A stretch of 64,000 bases of DNA from Perognathus longimembris pacificus (taxonomy: Eukaryota; Chordata; Mammalia; Rodentia; Heteromyidae). Location: positions 36,863,691-36,927,690 of the forward strand of contig NC_063174.1 of NCBI RefSeq assembly GCF_023159225.1, in the 5' to 3' direction. The notes beneath the pieces were generated by a model. It was given only the letters and a program-made list of their open reading frames with translations. It did no database searches and had not been told where the DNA came from. This document shows positions 11,621 through 27,655 of the stretch, piece by piece; the stretch's first letter is position 1; the number at the start of each line of letters is the position of its first letter. Made by a program: the position numbers and the translations under genes.

Positions 11621-12313
11621 TATCTTTGGCTTTTTAAGACCTACTCACTCAAGACCTTGTCATCCTGTTTTATAAAATGGTGATAACATCATATTACAAG
11701 TACTTAAGGATTCAGGGTCTCTTTATGAGGTCTTTTTCACAACTCTATATTGAATGAAAGGCCCTGTGATTGTGTTTTGATTGGAAGTTATTTGGAAGCC
11801 AATGATGTTTGCCACTGATATGTTCATAGATGTTGCGTTTTCCTGGAACTTTGTTTTAAGTGACACTATGCATGCAGAGTTCATTTCTAGCTCTTATTAG
11901 AACTACACCACTTAATTCTAAGTAAGACTTGAGTTTGAGGGCTGTGAGAATTAGTCCTACCTTATGGTTAAAATCTAATTACAAATGCTTTTGAATTTTC
12001 CAAAACAGTCCTCTGGATCCATATAAGTGATTTTTTTAATAACTGCTAATAAAATTATACTGAAACAGTGTTTTACATAAATAAAATAGTTTTAGAGATC
12101 CAAGGCATGTACATTGCTTAAGACTTAAGCTGATTGAAGTACACACTCAACAAATGTTAGCCATTGCTTTCCCCCAACTGAATGTGCCTAGTTTCTTCTG
12201 TTCCTCTGTGACACACTCTACAGCCAGGGTGATTGCACTTTCTGTTCTCTCCGACTATAACATACTGTAATGGCACACTTGGCCACTGGAGGGCAGCATC
12301 CACCCATCTAATT

Positions 12314-12372
12314 TTTAAAGGGCGGGAGGGGGGGATGGGGGTGGGGGTGGGGGTGGGGGTGGGGGGTGGGAG
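12314..12372 (+). repeat. G-rich (GGGGGT)n tract
   Basis: At least six G-runs of four or more separated by single T bases; high G-quadruplex potential on the plus strand. Confidence 0.9.
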
Positions 12373-13009
12373 AGCATTTTCACCTGTACTTGGAGAAGCT
12401 CAGCCAGAAGCAGGAGGTTACAACTGAAATGGGAAAACAACAAAGCTGAAGGAGTTCATTTGATGGCATATGGTAAGAACCGAGCCAATCAAATCTTGCA
12501 TAGAATAGTAAACTAAGGAGAGAAATGACTTCAGCCTAAGAAAAAACAAAAGCCTCTACCAACAACTCCTTACAAGTTTGTGAGCTGTAAGAAGAAAATG
12601 GAGATCACATGGGGAAGGAAAAGCCAGCATCCTCCGAAAGCCTAAGGCCTCCTGACAAGCAATCATCTCCTTTCCTCTCCATTTGCTGCTTTTCTATTTT
12701 TTTTTTCTGAATCTTATCACAAGATGGAAGAAGTTCCATGTGTGTATCCAGTGTGCAGAAAATACTCAGCCCATCAGGTAAGATCACCTCACATTGAAAA
12801 GTTTTCATATGGAAATAAAAGCACACATTTCCCTCAATCTATTGCTAAAATAGAAATGTTGAAGTTTCTTCTCAAAGGGTGCTGCTTAGGAGCATAAGGA
12901 GTTCCATTGTATTTTAAACATTACTTTCAACATGGTCTTCTTACTCTATTTAGTATTCCACGGATAACACAGATCAGCCCTATGTAGGTTAAGCAAGGCT
13001 GGTTATTTT

Positions 13010-13232
13010 GGCCAGTACTGGGTCTTGAACTTAGAGCCTAGGTACTGTCCCTGAGATTTTGCACTCAAAACCAACACTCTACTTAGCCATGGCTCTTCTT
13101 TCAGCTTTTTGCTGGTTCATGTTTGATAAGAGTCTGATGACTTTTCTGCCTGGGCTGACTTTGAATCTCAATTCTCAGATTTCAGCCTCCTGAGTAGCTA
13201 GGATCATAGGTTTGAGGCACCAAAGCCCTGCT
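13010..13232 (-). repeat. B1-Geo composite SINE
   Basis: Reverse-strand GGCCAGTACTGGGTCTTGAA then B1-like CTCCTGAGTAGCTAGGATCA. Confidence 0.8.
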
Positions 13233-13330
13233 CGCTATTTATATAATTTCATCAAGTTCAATGATCTAGGACATGATTTTGAACTTCACATGAAATATGT
13301 CTTCTGGCAGAACTCAAAAGTTAGAATTTG

Positions 13331-13675
<345 letters not shown>

Positions 13676-13684
13676 TGGAGCTGG

Positions 13685-13905
13685 GTACCAAGTCCTGTAA
13701 TCCCTGCAACTCAGGAGGCTGAAATTTCACCATCATGGTTTGAAGACAGCCTGGACAAGAAAGTCTGTGAGACTCTTATGCCCCATTAAGCACTCAAAAG
13801 CCAGAAGGAAGTGTGGTTCAAGTAGTAGAGCACTCGCTTAGGGAAAAAAATAATAAAGCTCAGGGACAGTGCTGTAGGCCCTGAGTTCAAGCCTCAGGAT
13901 CAGAA
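13685..13905 (+). repeat. B1-Geo composite SINE
   Basis: A second, more diverged copy immediately after the GA tract, with a GAAAG-rich tail to about 13970. Confidence 0.8.
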
Positions 13906-14042
13906 AAGAAAGAAAGAAAAGAAAAGAGAGGGAGAGAGGAAGGGAAGGAGGGAAGGAGGGAGGAAGGGCATTTTTCAGTTTTTATTTCCAGGGCCCTCAC
14001 AGTTGACCCAGGTTCCTGAGCTCGAGTGTGGGCCAGCTTTTT

Positions 14043-14248
14043 TTTTTTTTTTTTTGGCCAGTCCTGGGCCTTGGACTCAGAGCCTAAGCACTGTCCCCGG
14101 CTTCTTCCTGCTCAAGGCTAGCACTCTGCCACTTGAGCCACAGCGCCGCTTCTGGCCGTTTTCTGTATATGTGGTGCTGGGGAATCGAACCTAGGGCCTC
14201 ATGTATCCGAGGCAGGCACTCTTGCCACTAGGCTATATCCCCAGCCCC
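14043..14248 (-). repeat. IDL-Geo SINE with target-site duplication
   Basis: Reverse-strand dimer flanked by GTGGGCCAGCTTT on both sides (14028 and 14249). Confidence 0.95.
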
Positions 14249-14279
14249 GTGGGCCAGCTTTTGAACTCTGCTATGTTGA

Positions 14280-14632
14280 AATACAGGAAGTAGCAACGAC
14301 AGCCACAAGGAAGGCTCCCCAAATGATTCACTATAAGAAAGCTGTGAAGAGTGGAATTCCAGTCTCTTAAAAACACAGTGCACCTTGGGCAGAGGGGAAA
14401 GTGGGGCACTGCCTCCAGCCAGCTGGGCGTGCCCGTTCATCTGTGCTGCCCAGCAGCCATGAGGTGGAAGAGACCTGTGCTACACGCTCCCCAGGGCATG
14501 CTGCCTGGCCACAGGTCCAAAGGCAACAAGGCCAAGGGACTGTGGAGCACAGTCTCTCGAGCCAAGGACCAAATCTGTCCTCCTTATGAACTGTGATTCC
14601 CAGTATTTTGTCACAGCAATGGAAAGCTAACA
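14280..14632 (+). mobile_element. Possible MaLR LTR remnant
   Basis: The end GAACTGTGATTCCCAGTATT with TTGTCACAGCAATGGAAAGC resembles MaLR LTR 3' ends. The upstream part is not clearly assignable. Confidence 0.45.
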
Positions 14633-14639
14633 TGCGTGT

Positions 14640-14668
14640 ACACACACACACACACACACACACACCTC
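14640..14668 (+). repeat. (CA)n microsatellite
   Basis: About 13 consecutive CA units. Confidence 0.95.
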
Positions 14669-15198
14669 TGCCACTCACTAGCCACATGATGGCAGCTCTG
14701 AGCTGGGAAGGAGGACAGAGCATCCTGCAAGTCAGGCTAGCTGAGTGCTCAGAAGAATCCTGAAGGTTTGGGAAGGGATTGACCTGGCTTGGGGGGGGGT
14801 GGTCATCAGGGGGTGTGGGCGGGGGGGAGATGCTGTCAACCAAGTCTGCAGCTGTTAGGTAGGAAGTGCTCACTGCACTAGCCGTTGGGTCAGGTGGGGA
14901 ATGCACCTACACCATCATGTAGGGATGGGGACAGGTGGACAGGTGATGCGGCCTGAAGGAAGGCATGGGCTTTGGGCCCCTGGTGCCAGAGCCGAATCTA
15001 TGAGAGACAACACCGAGTTCACCTTGAGTGACTTTGGGTGGAATGGCTCGGAAAGGAAGAATGCGCCTCATTATGCGTCATGCTTTGCAATCCCCATGAC
15101 TATATCATCACAGTTCAGAGAGCCTGACTCCCTGAGCCTGACTCCCCAGAGCCAAGACTGAGTGAAGGATTTGAAAATCTTTTAAAAAACAAGCAGAC

Positions 15199-15430
15199 TG
15201 GGCTGGGGATATGGCCTAGTGGCAAGAGTGCTTGCCTCGTATACATGAAGCCCTGGGTTCAATTCCCCAGCACCATATATATAGAAAAAGCCAGAAGTGG
15301 CGCTGTGGCTCAAGTGGTAGAGTGCTAGCCTTGAGCAAAAAGAAGCCAGGGACAGTGCTCAGGCCCCGAATTCAAGCCCAGGACTGGCAAAAACAACAAC
15401 AACAACAAAACACAAAAAAAAAAACAAACC
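15199..15430 (+). repeat. IDL-Geo SINE
   Basis: Dimer with an AAC-rich tail, flanked by AAGCAGAC (15191-15198 and 15431-15438). Confidence 0.93.
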
Positions 15431-15956
15431 AAGCAGACAAGGTAAACTCGGTAGTAATACTTTAGCAACAATACCCATTGTGCCAATCTATGGATTATTT
15501 TAAGAGAACAAACACCTAAGGGAATCTTGCCTCTATTAGCTTTGTGTTGTTAGTCTGAAATGTGTCACTGAGAATAGACATGTGACTTTAATTTTGGAGG
15601 TGTAAGGGAATCTCTGGTATTAAACTGATCTGTGGTAATAATTTTGAATGCTCTGTGGTAATAATTTTGTAAAAGAAGATTTCTCTGCAGGCCTTGGTTA
15701 CCACATGGACATTTGCAATTGCTTTGTGCTGAGCAAGATGCCACTGCCTGGATTTGAAAATGCCTGAGTTGGGAATTCAATGTCCTGGAGAGAATGTTTA
15801 GAGGAATTTAATAAAGTTTGCAAATGGGGTTAATTGCTCTGGAGGAACAATCTGTTAACATATAAGAATGACTAAAAGGCAAGTGTTTTTATATTTACAG
15901 AAAAAAATTCTATTATCTCAGGAGATGTGCATGGCAACCTTAATCTAGGTTTGAAG

Positions 15957-16025
15957 GGCTGGGTATAGCTCAGTGGCAGGGCACTAGCCTGGCATGCATT
16001 AATTACCCTGTGGGTGCTAGACCTT
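15957..16025 (+). repeat. ID-like monomer, diverged
   Basis: GGGCTGGGTATAGCTCAGTGG resembles the tRNA-Ala-derived ID head without a Geo half. Confidence 0.5.
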
Positions 16026-16371
16026 GCTATTGAGCAAATACCTTATCCTATAGCCCCTTCTGTCCACATCTTCATTCTCAGGGCTGACAGCCTTCCAGAA
16101 ACTCACTGAAATCATCTCTAAACAAGAGGACCTCACAATGAAGACTGCCACTCCTCATCCCAACCCAGAAAGTTCTTAGTCTTACTCTTCATAATCAAGA
16201 TCATTTTAGGAATTCTATTTTTAAGATTCTCATTAATGGAATGGATCCCCAGAAACCTAAAATAAGATTGGCCATAGCTAACACATATGCTCTGGTGTTC
16301 TCTAAGCACTGTTATACTATCAAGCTTACGACAGCATGACCGTCCCTATTTAGTAAAGAACCCTGTTGTTT

Positions 16372-16375
<4 letters not shown>

Positions 16376-16423
<48 letters not shown>
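16376..16423 (+). repeat. (TG)n microsatellite
   Basis: About 24 consecutive TG units just beyond the ACTN1 3' end. Confidence 0.95.
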
Positions 16424-16426
<3 letters not shown>

Positions 16427-16427
16427 A

Positions 16428-16636
16428 TACTGTGGCTTGAACTCAGGACCTTGAAGCTGTCACTCGGTGTTTTTCTGCCTAAGAGTGGAGCTCTATGCTT
16501 GAGCCATCCCTCCACTTCAGCCATAGCTCCACTTGCGGCATTTTGCTGGTTGGAGATAAGAATCTCTCAGATTTGTCTGCCTGAGAGAGCCTCAAACCTC
16601 GGTCCTCAGATCTCAGCCTCTTGAGTAGCCTGGCTA
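16428..16636 (-). repeat. B1-Geo composite SINE
   Basis: Reverse-strand diverged copy: GGCTTGAACTCAGGACC through CAGATCTCAGCCTCTTGAG. Confidence 0.75.
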
Positions 16637-16762
16637 ATATTTTGTTTTGTTTTGTTTTTTTAAGTATGCACTGATAGGCTAGTCACCCCTCTGAGATTTA
16701 AAAATTGGCCACATAAATTAACTTCCTAAAAAAAAAAAACCCAACCATTTCCAAAGATTTTC

Positions 16763-16768
16763 TTTAAT
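16763..16768 (-). terminator. Distal ACTN1 polyadenylation signal ATTAAA
   Basis: ATTAAA on the minus strand in the context GATATTAAAGAAAATC, about 535 nt past the stop codon, at the end of the recognisable conserved 3'UTR. Confidence 0.75.
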
Positions 16769-17122
16769 ATCATAAAATATTTTCATGGACAAATGAGCTA
16801 GCAAACACACATGCACCCGTGTGCCTTCCGACAAGAGAAGCCCCCAGCCCCCACCTAGTGGACATGAGATCAGAAAACTGAATACAGCAGGTGGAGCAGA
16901 AGGGGAGAAGAAAAATCAGTAAAAAGGATGGACCAGAACTTTGTGCTTGGTTCTTCTACTGTCACAACAAAACAAAACAAAAAGAAAGAACATCTCGGTG
17001 CAAATAATTTTTCCTCTTTTCTGTTTAAGTCTGGTGGAGAAAAAAATACTTTTTTCTATAATAAAATATGTAGGGGTTTTTGGTGTGTTTTTTTGTACTT
17101 TTTAATGTAATTTTTTCTTTTT

Positions 17123-17128
17123 TTTATT
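17123..17128 (-). terminator. Possible proximal polyadenylation hexamer AATAAA
   Basis: A canonical AATAAA on the minus strand about 176 nt past the stop, at the GC-to-AU transition of the 3'UTR. It lies within an A-rich run, so it may be internal-priming bait rather than a used signal. Confidence 0.3.
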
Positions 17129-17159
17129 TTTTTGCAGAAAATATTTTTGTAAACTGTCC

Positions 17160-17678
<519 letters not shown>

Positions 17679-17685
17679 TCATGGT

Positions 17686-17892
17686 TGTGGGGCTTGAACT
17701 CAGGGCCTGGGTGCTGACCCTGAGCTTTATTGCTCAAGGCTAGGGCTGTGTTACTTGGAGCCACAGCACCACTTCTGGTTTTCTGGTGGTTAATTGGAGA
17801 TAGAGTCTGCCAGGGCTAGCTTTGAACCACAATCTTTGCATCTCAGCCCCCTTAGTAGCTAGGATTACAGGCATGAGCCACTGGCACCCGGA
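17686..17892 (-). repeat. B1-Geo composite SINE
   Basis: Reverse-strand GGGGCTTGAACTCAGGGCC through AGCTAGGATTACAGGCATGA. Confidence 0.85.
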
Positions 17893-18635
17893 CTCCTATA
17901 TTCTTTTGTCATGTTACTCTCTCCTCTGCACTAAGCATGTGCTTTCAACAGGCACAATGGAGGAACATAGTGGTTCCTGGTGGTTCCCAGACCCACTCAA
18001 TTGTGCTCTGTGGAGGCCTCTATCACGATCTGTCATTAAGGAGTGTTGACCAGGTTAAGATGGGCATCCAGTTTGAGAATCACTATTACCCACAGCAGCT
18101 TGGCTACCAGCCCAAGTGTTGACCTTGTCCTAATTCACTAAGCTCCGACCCAGGGTCCTCTGCCTTCCCTGTTTCCTCCACTTGACAGGTCTGTGTGGAA
18201 GCTGCTTCCTATAGGAGCTCGAAGGCCCAAGAGCCCTCACTCAGCTCTGCACCACAGGGTAGTTCCATAGCCTCTCCCTGAGTTCCCTGGAAACGGGTGT
18301 GAGGAAGAGGGGCTGCCCCCTTGTCATAACAAAAGTTAGGCCTTTTGGGGCCTGTGCTCCCCCTCCTACAAAATGAATCATTTTCAGAGGATCCTACCAG
18401 CTCAAAGCGGCCCTCAGTCTAACGAGGGATCCTTGAACTTAGACTTTCAGGGACCCCTTCATCGGTTCTGCCTTTACTCCTTTATGGAGTGAAGCATTTC
18501 AGGGGTTTTGCTTTTTCATTTCAATTTTGAGGGAGAGATAACATAAAGATTCCCCTGTGAATGTTACAGAAAGGAAACCTAGCCCTCAGGTATCCTTTCC
18601 ATTCTACATTTCCTCTGGATCCTCCTTGAATCTTT

Positions 18636-18832
18636 TTTTTGACCAGTCCTGGGCCTTGGACTCAGGGCCTGAGCACTGTCCCTGGCTTCTTTTTGCTCAA
18701 GGCTAGCACTCTGCCACTTGAGCCACAGCGCCACTTGTGGCTGTTTTCTGTATATGTGGTGCTGGGGAATTGAACCCAGGGCCTCATATATACGAGGCAA
18801 GCACTCTTGCTACTAGGCCATATCCCCAGCCC
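18636..18832 (-). repeat. IDL-Geo SINE, same strand as ACTN1
   Basis: Reverse-strand dimer flanked by CCTCCTTGA(A/G)TCTTTT copies at 18621 and 18833. Confidence 0.93.
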
Positions 18833-19458
18833 CCTCCTTGAGTCTTTTCTGTAGTATTTAGGGGGATCTGTGGCTCCTGAGAATCCCTTCAAATCCCAGA
18901 AGTAAAGGCTGTTGGTGTGAGTGTCATCCAAGTCCACCAATGATCATCTCGAATGGTCAAGACCTGGACTGAGCCTCTGACCTCCATGGAGACAGCCCCT
19001 CTGTACCCTGCCTATTTTCTTACTGCCAGGCATGGAGTTAGAGGTAACTGGAAGATTTGGGAACCTGAAGCAGGCTGCTGCTCAGGATAGAAAAACGAGA
19101 CATTCCCTACTGCTCTCCGTCCTGCATCCTGCTTACCACCAGCATTCTCTGCCTATGCCCCAGGAGGATTTAATAGCCAAGACCCAGATATCTTCAGACA
19201 GACTTTCCCATTATCCAGCCATACCTCCCAACCCACTCCACTGCACCCAAACCATTACAAGGGCCCCTCACTGATTTGCATTGCACCTGGTAGGAGCCCC
19301 CCTAAAGCTAATACTACATCCTAACTCCTTAGCTGAGCCAAAGGCCTCATAGAAAAAGGTAACCAGGTAGAGGCTCATATCCATGGGCGACCCAATGGGG
19401 TCTGGGAAGAAAGGATGGCTGAAGTGCTCCCACCCTGGCCTTGTTTCCTCCAGCTCTA

Positions 19459-19683
<225 letters not shown>

Positions 19684-19889
19684 TCAGTCCATGGCCTGCT
19701 GAGAATCTCAGGTAGACCTCAAACCCCTGGGTAGCATATAGTTTGAAAGAGGAACATACAATAGCCAACCTGGCTAACCTGGCTTTCCTTGAGGATATGA
19801 CAAGAGACTCAATACTCATCTGCCCAAAGGTTGAGCCCAGCTTAGGGCTTCCCACCCTTTACATGTATCTGGATTCTCCTTAGAAAAAA

Positions 19890-20215
19890 GAATATTGCTA
19901 CTAATTATAAAATAACAATGGCTGACATCCACACAGCATATATAATATGCTAAGTGCTTTATATATTTAATCTTTACCACAACTGTATAAGATCTTGTCC
20001 TTTCTGTGCATAGATGAGAAATCTGAGGCCTAGTCAAGCTAAGAAAGTAGAATTTGACCTCAGGCAGACTGGCTCCGGAATCTGTGGTCTCCCTACTACT
20101 TTATTTTCTAAGTGCCAGATATGTGCATAGCACTGTTAAGGTCCTTCATTTAATCCTTAACAATAGTCCTTTGGGGTTCTTCTTGCTTCATATCTGAGGC
20201 CACAAGCTGGCGATG
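19890..20215. repeat. Two MIR-like SINE remnants
   Basis: TGCTAAGTGCTTTATATATT, GATGAGAAATCTGAGGC and CCTCAGGCAGACTGGCTCC follow the MIR consensus order; a second core (AAGTGCCAGATATGTGC, CATTTAATCC) follows at about 20110. Both lie in the intron between 19b and 20. Confidence 0.65.
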
Positions 20216-20286
20216 GCAGTGTGCTGCTAATTCCTAAGCTGACAAGCCCTTGGCCCTGCCTTGTTCTTCATGTAGGAGGTGAGGAC

Positions 20287-20369
20287 CTGGGGTTGTTACC
20301 TATATCACAATCCAAGCTAATAAGGTAGGACTCAGGGGTTCTGCACTTGTCACCATGCCTCGGAGTTAC
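20287..20369 (-). pseudogene. Decayed third exon-19-type copy (19a-like)
   Basis: This 83-nt stretch between exons 19b and 20 aligns end to end with exon 19a. The best part reads YLISLDCDIGN against [11 protein letters not shown], followed by a CCCCAG end. AG and GT dinucleotides are retained at the aligned borders (GGCAG acceptor, GTCCTC donor), and similarity continues about 20 nt into the donor-side intron (CTCACCTCCTACATG against CTCACCTCCTGCATG). A one-base loss after the Asn codon and other indels (net +2) break the frame, and the donor lacks good consensus. It is a tandem genomic duplicate of the exon, now probably not spliced. Confidence 0.8.
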
Positions 20370-20850
20370 CTGCCTGCCCAGAAAGCCAGATGACAGAGGG
20401 CACATGAAGAAGGTTAGCGAGGAACCTGGGATAATGGCAGAGTGATGGCAGACTTGGGCGGAGCCATCACCAGGGCAGAGAGAAAACTGAAACCTCCATG
20501 CCTCATATAAGATGAGGTGGAGCCAATCATATACTGGGAGTGTCCATCAAGGCTTCCTGCTTGCCTCAGAGGCAGACCAGGGATCTACACGAAGAGTAAC
20601 AAAGCCCAGTTGCCATAATAAGTAGCAGAGGATAAGCAGGAACAAAGACTGAGGCAAGACGACCGGTCATCTGACTACACAAACCCTTGGCTTGGCCTGG
20701 CTTTTCCTGAGGAAGGACACTTGGGGCTCTTCTGGGGAGGGAAGCCCTAGGCAGAAGGCTTCCAGCCCCACCATTACTCAAGACCTGGCCTCTCCAGTGT
20801 GCTGGCTGTCTCCGGGCCAGGGCAGGCTTAGGCCAGGAGGGTGGGGTTTA

Positions 20851-21030
<180 letters not shown>

Positions 21031-21203
21031 TTATGATTGGAGGGCAGGAAGGGCAGAGGAATGTAGGAGAAACATGACCGCAGAAAAGAGAAAGACAGAA
21101 CCGGGAGATGTCAACGGTTGGAGGAAGGAGGAGCCCAACACAGGGTAGGAAGAGACAGCAGAAGACGAGCCCCATGGCCCACAGGAAGGGAGACAGGAAG
21201 ATC

Positions 21204-21233
21204 CAGACAGGGAGAAAAGAGAAAAAGAAGAAA
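21204..21233 (-). promoter_or_regulatory. Polypyrimidine/PTB-type tract upstream of exon 19b
   Basis: On the transcript this reads as a run of U and C with repeated UCUU and CUCUUU motifs, the class bound by PTB. It follows the distant branch-point candidate. PTB repression of the smooth-muscle exon is established for rodent Actn1; the exact site here is inferred. Confidence 0.55.
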
Positions 21234-21236
21234 CGC

Positions 21237-21241
21237 GTTAT
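21237..21241 (-). promoter_or_regulatory. Candidate distant branch point for exon 19b
   Basis: TAAC (A at 21238) on the minus strand is the first plausible branch sequence reached at the far end of the AG-free zone, followed immediately by a strong pyrimidine tract (21204-21233). It lies about 315 nt from the 19b acceptor and about 54 nt from the 19a donor. Confidence 0.5.
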
Positions 21242-21292
21242 TTCTCGCCCCAGAGGCCACCTCTGAGCGTGCTCCATGCAGGAGGTGAGTAC

Positions 21293-21373
21293 CTGGGGGT
21301 CGTTGCCAATATCATAACCCAAGCTGATGAGGCAGGCTTTGAACTCCTCGGGACCCAGCGTGCCGGAGTGATC
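21293..21373 (-). CDS. ACTN1: ACTN1 exon 19a: non-muscle EF-hand 1 exon (mutually exclusive)
   Basis: The 81-nt exon encodes 27 residues, [20 protein letters not shown] then DIGNDPQ. Joined to exon 18 the loop reads [12 protein letters not shown], with acidic or hydroxyl residues at the coordinating positions, so this isoform is calcium-sensitive. The acceptor is CCCCAG and the donor GTACTC. An AG-free stretch of about 210 nt precedes it on the transcript. Choosing 19a rather than 19b gives the non-muscle isoform; including both gives the brain isoform. Confidence 0.97.
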
Positions 21374-22393
<1,020 letters not shown>

Positions 22394-22896
22394 CTAGGGG
22401 TAGGGGGGAGGTGAGGGGGCTGTCAGGCCTGGGCTCTAAGTTGCCCCTGCCCATTCCTTTCTCTTGACTGTCATGAGCAGTCAAAGCAATCAAATTCAGC
22501 CTTCTGTCTGGAGCCATAGTATCACCGAGGTGAGGAGCGAGGACACCCTACCAGGTCAGAAGGACCTGAAGGTTAGAGGGCTGGGTGTTGGCCTCTGCCT
22601 GGAACAGCACTAAGACCAGCCCTCATCAATGAGGGTCTGTGAAGAAAAGGAGGTAGATCTGGTAGTGCGAAGGAGCAAAGGACAAAACATTGTGTGATTC
22701 CTCGAACATCCTTCTCCACAGCCACACAGGAATGCACACACCTGCACATACAAGTCAAAACAAGTACAGCCGTACACCACATAATGGTCTCCTAGCCAAC
22801 AGCAGGCCAAATACACCATGGTGGTCCCAGGGACCACCTAGTGACATTGTAGCCATCACAGTGTGTCACAGTGATGTCAGCCCAGTGAGAAAATCA

Positions 22897-23565
<669 letters not shown>

Positions 23566-24385
23566 CTATCTCAGCCCTAGCGAGGCCAGCACTGGTGATG
23601 CCCGACACACAGCAAACATGGGAGCTTCTCGGCATGGAAATAGCACTCTAAAAGCATATGATATGTGTAATCATGGGTGATAGCTCTACCATCCTTTAGG
23701 TTAGTTGCAGAAAGGAGATGCTGGCTTCTGTTGATCTGAGTGTTGTTTTGGTATTTTTTTTGGCTTGCCATTCAAATCCCCTCTCCAAGCCTGTTCTCAA
23801 TTATTGCCTCTCATACAGTGGGTCTTCCTGGTGCCCACTGAGCCAGGACGGCCACAGCCTCAGTTATGCCCGGCTTGCCTCTTCAGATCCGACTCCTAAG
23901 ATGCCTACTCTGATCCCCAAGTCCATCCCTCCCCACAGGACGTTTCCACCTGTCATTCACCCATGTAAACAGTGCTTGTGTGTGAAACCGTTTCTGACCA
24001 TTCAGTTTAGCCCTGAATTGATATTCCCTTGAATATCAACTGTGGGCATGTGCCGTGTCCTGGGGGCAAAGGAAGGGGAACACACAGCACCAGGAACTTG
24101 ACATGGTCTCTGGCCTTTCTTCTTGGCAATATCATCCTCTTTGTCTATGCCCTTTGCCAGTAGGACAATAATGGAGGCAGAAAAACCTGGCTAACATGGC
24201 AAGCCAAAGGGTTCATTAAGCTGACCCACGCATTCAGGAGCGAGTCATCCTGTGGTCTTTCTTATGTAGCTCTATAGAAATGCCCTCCTGTCCATCTTTG
24301 CTCCCAATCAGACATCAGAATCAAGCCAGCAGCCTTCCCAGCACAGGCCTCCACACCCCTACAGAGGGCACCCCCTAATCAGGGC

Positions 24386-24415
24386 CTTGTAGTTGACAAT
24401 GCTTATCTCGTACTG
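24386..24415 (-). pseudogene. Fossil fragment of a duplicated exon 17
   Basis: On the minus strand these 30 nt match an internal stretch of exon 17 (23353-23382) at 27 positions and read [10 protein letters not shown] against the exon's [10 protein letters not shown]. Weaker similarity continues upstream on the transcript, to about 24445, after a short insertion; downstream the frame reaches a stop about 14 codons later. No convincing splice sites flank it. It looks like the remnant of a duplication inside intron 16, though a short chance or gene-conversion patch cannot be excluded from this alone. Confidence 0.55.
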
Positions 24416-24508
24416 GGACTCCTGCCCCAGAGGAGATAGCTGACCTGCCTGGCACAGATGGTACTGGGGAGAAATAGGAAAGCAAATACTTCCCATCGGG
24501 GGACCCAC

Positions 24509-24643
24509 CTCCATTTTGGTCTGGATCCAGGGCCCAATGACATTGGCCTGGGCTCCAAACTGTTTGCGTAGCCTCTCATTATGCTGCTGGCGGGCATGCT
24601 CTTCCGTCAGAGCTTGGTCTCTCCGGGGCACCAGCTGCCGAAC
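24509..24643 (-). CDS. ACTN1: ACTN1 exon 16: spectrin repeats 3-4
   Basis: The 135-nt exon encodes residues 607-651 ([20 protein letters not shown] ... [14 protein letters not shown]), phase 0 at both ends. The acceptor is TCCTAG and the donor GTGGGT. A fragment resembling exon 17 lies in the following intron, about 95 nt past this donor. Confidence 0.97.
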
Positions 24644-24882
24644 CTAGGACAGGGACAATCATGAGACCTCGGAGATAAACCAGCTGTCTCCTCGTGTGCC
24701 AGATGAGCCATGACACGGAGGGGTGGGACAAAACCAGAATAAGAGCAAAGATGCTGACCTCATCTAGGAATTCATGCATTATTTGGATAATGTTTACTAT
24801 GTGACAATGAAGTAAATGAAATCCACGGAAAGCAACAAAAACAGACAAACATCTTTGTCCTTCTCAAATATCCAATGGCTCA

Positions 24883-26428
<1,546 letters not shown>

Positions 26429-26620
26429 TCATGTGGCCTGGCCCCCACAGAGTCTGATTTGTAGCACAGTTCTCAGTTTGCTAGGGTTGGGCTGTTAAGC
26501 TCACTAAACAGGATGTAATGCAACAAACATGAAAGAGGATGAGACATCATTAGGGTACAAAAGGAGGCATCTCCATGAGGGCAATGTCTAATTCCTATGC
26601 CAAAGTGAGTCTTGCAGTTA

Positions 26621-27163
<543 letters not shown>

Positions 27164-27433
27164 TCACGAAAAAGTGTAGCACCCAAAACCAAGGCTTGGT
27201 CCTGCCTTAATGACAGATGAAGACCCAAGGTCTGTACCAAGAATGGTGTAGTCTTAGTTCCTTCCCCTCTAAAAGGGCCATTCCTTATCTTCCATATGAC
27301 TCCCTTCCCGTTTGGGCACTATCTGTGCGCCTCCCCACTTCCCACCCCCACTACCACAGCAGCTGACAAAGCCAAGCCTCAGCCCCACTCCTGGCACCAA
27401 AGGGTAGGGTGGGAGGGCACTGGGGCGGGCCTA

Positions 27434-27655
<222 letters not shown>

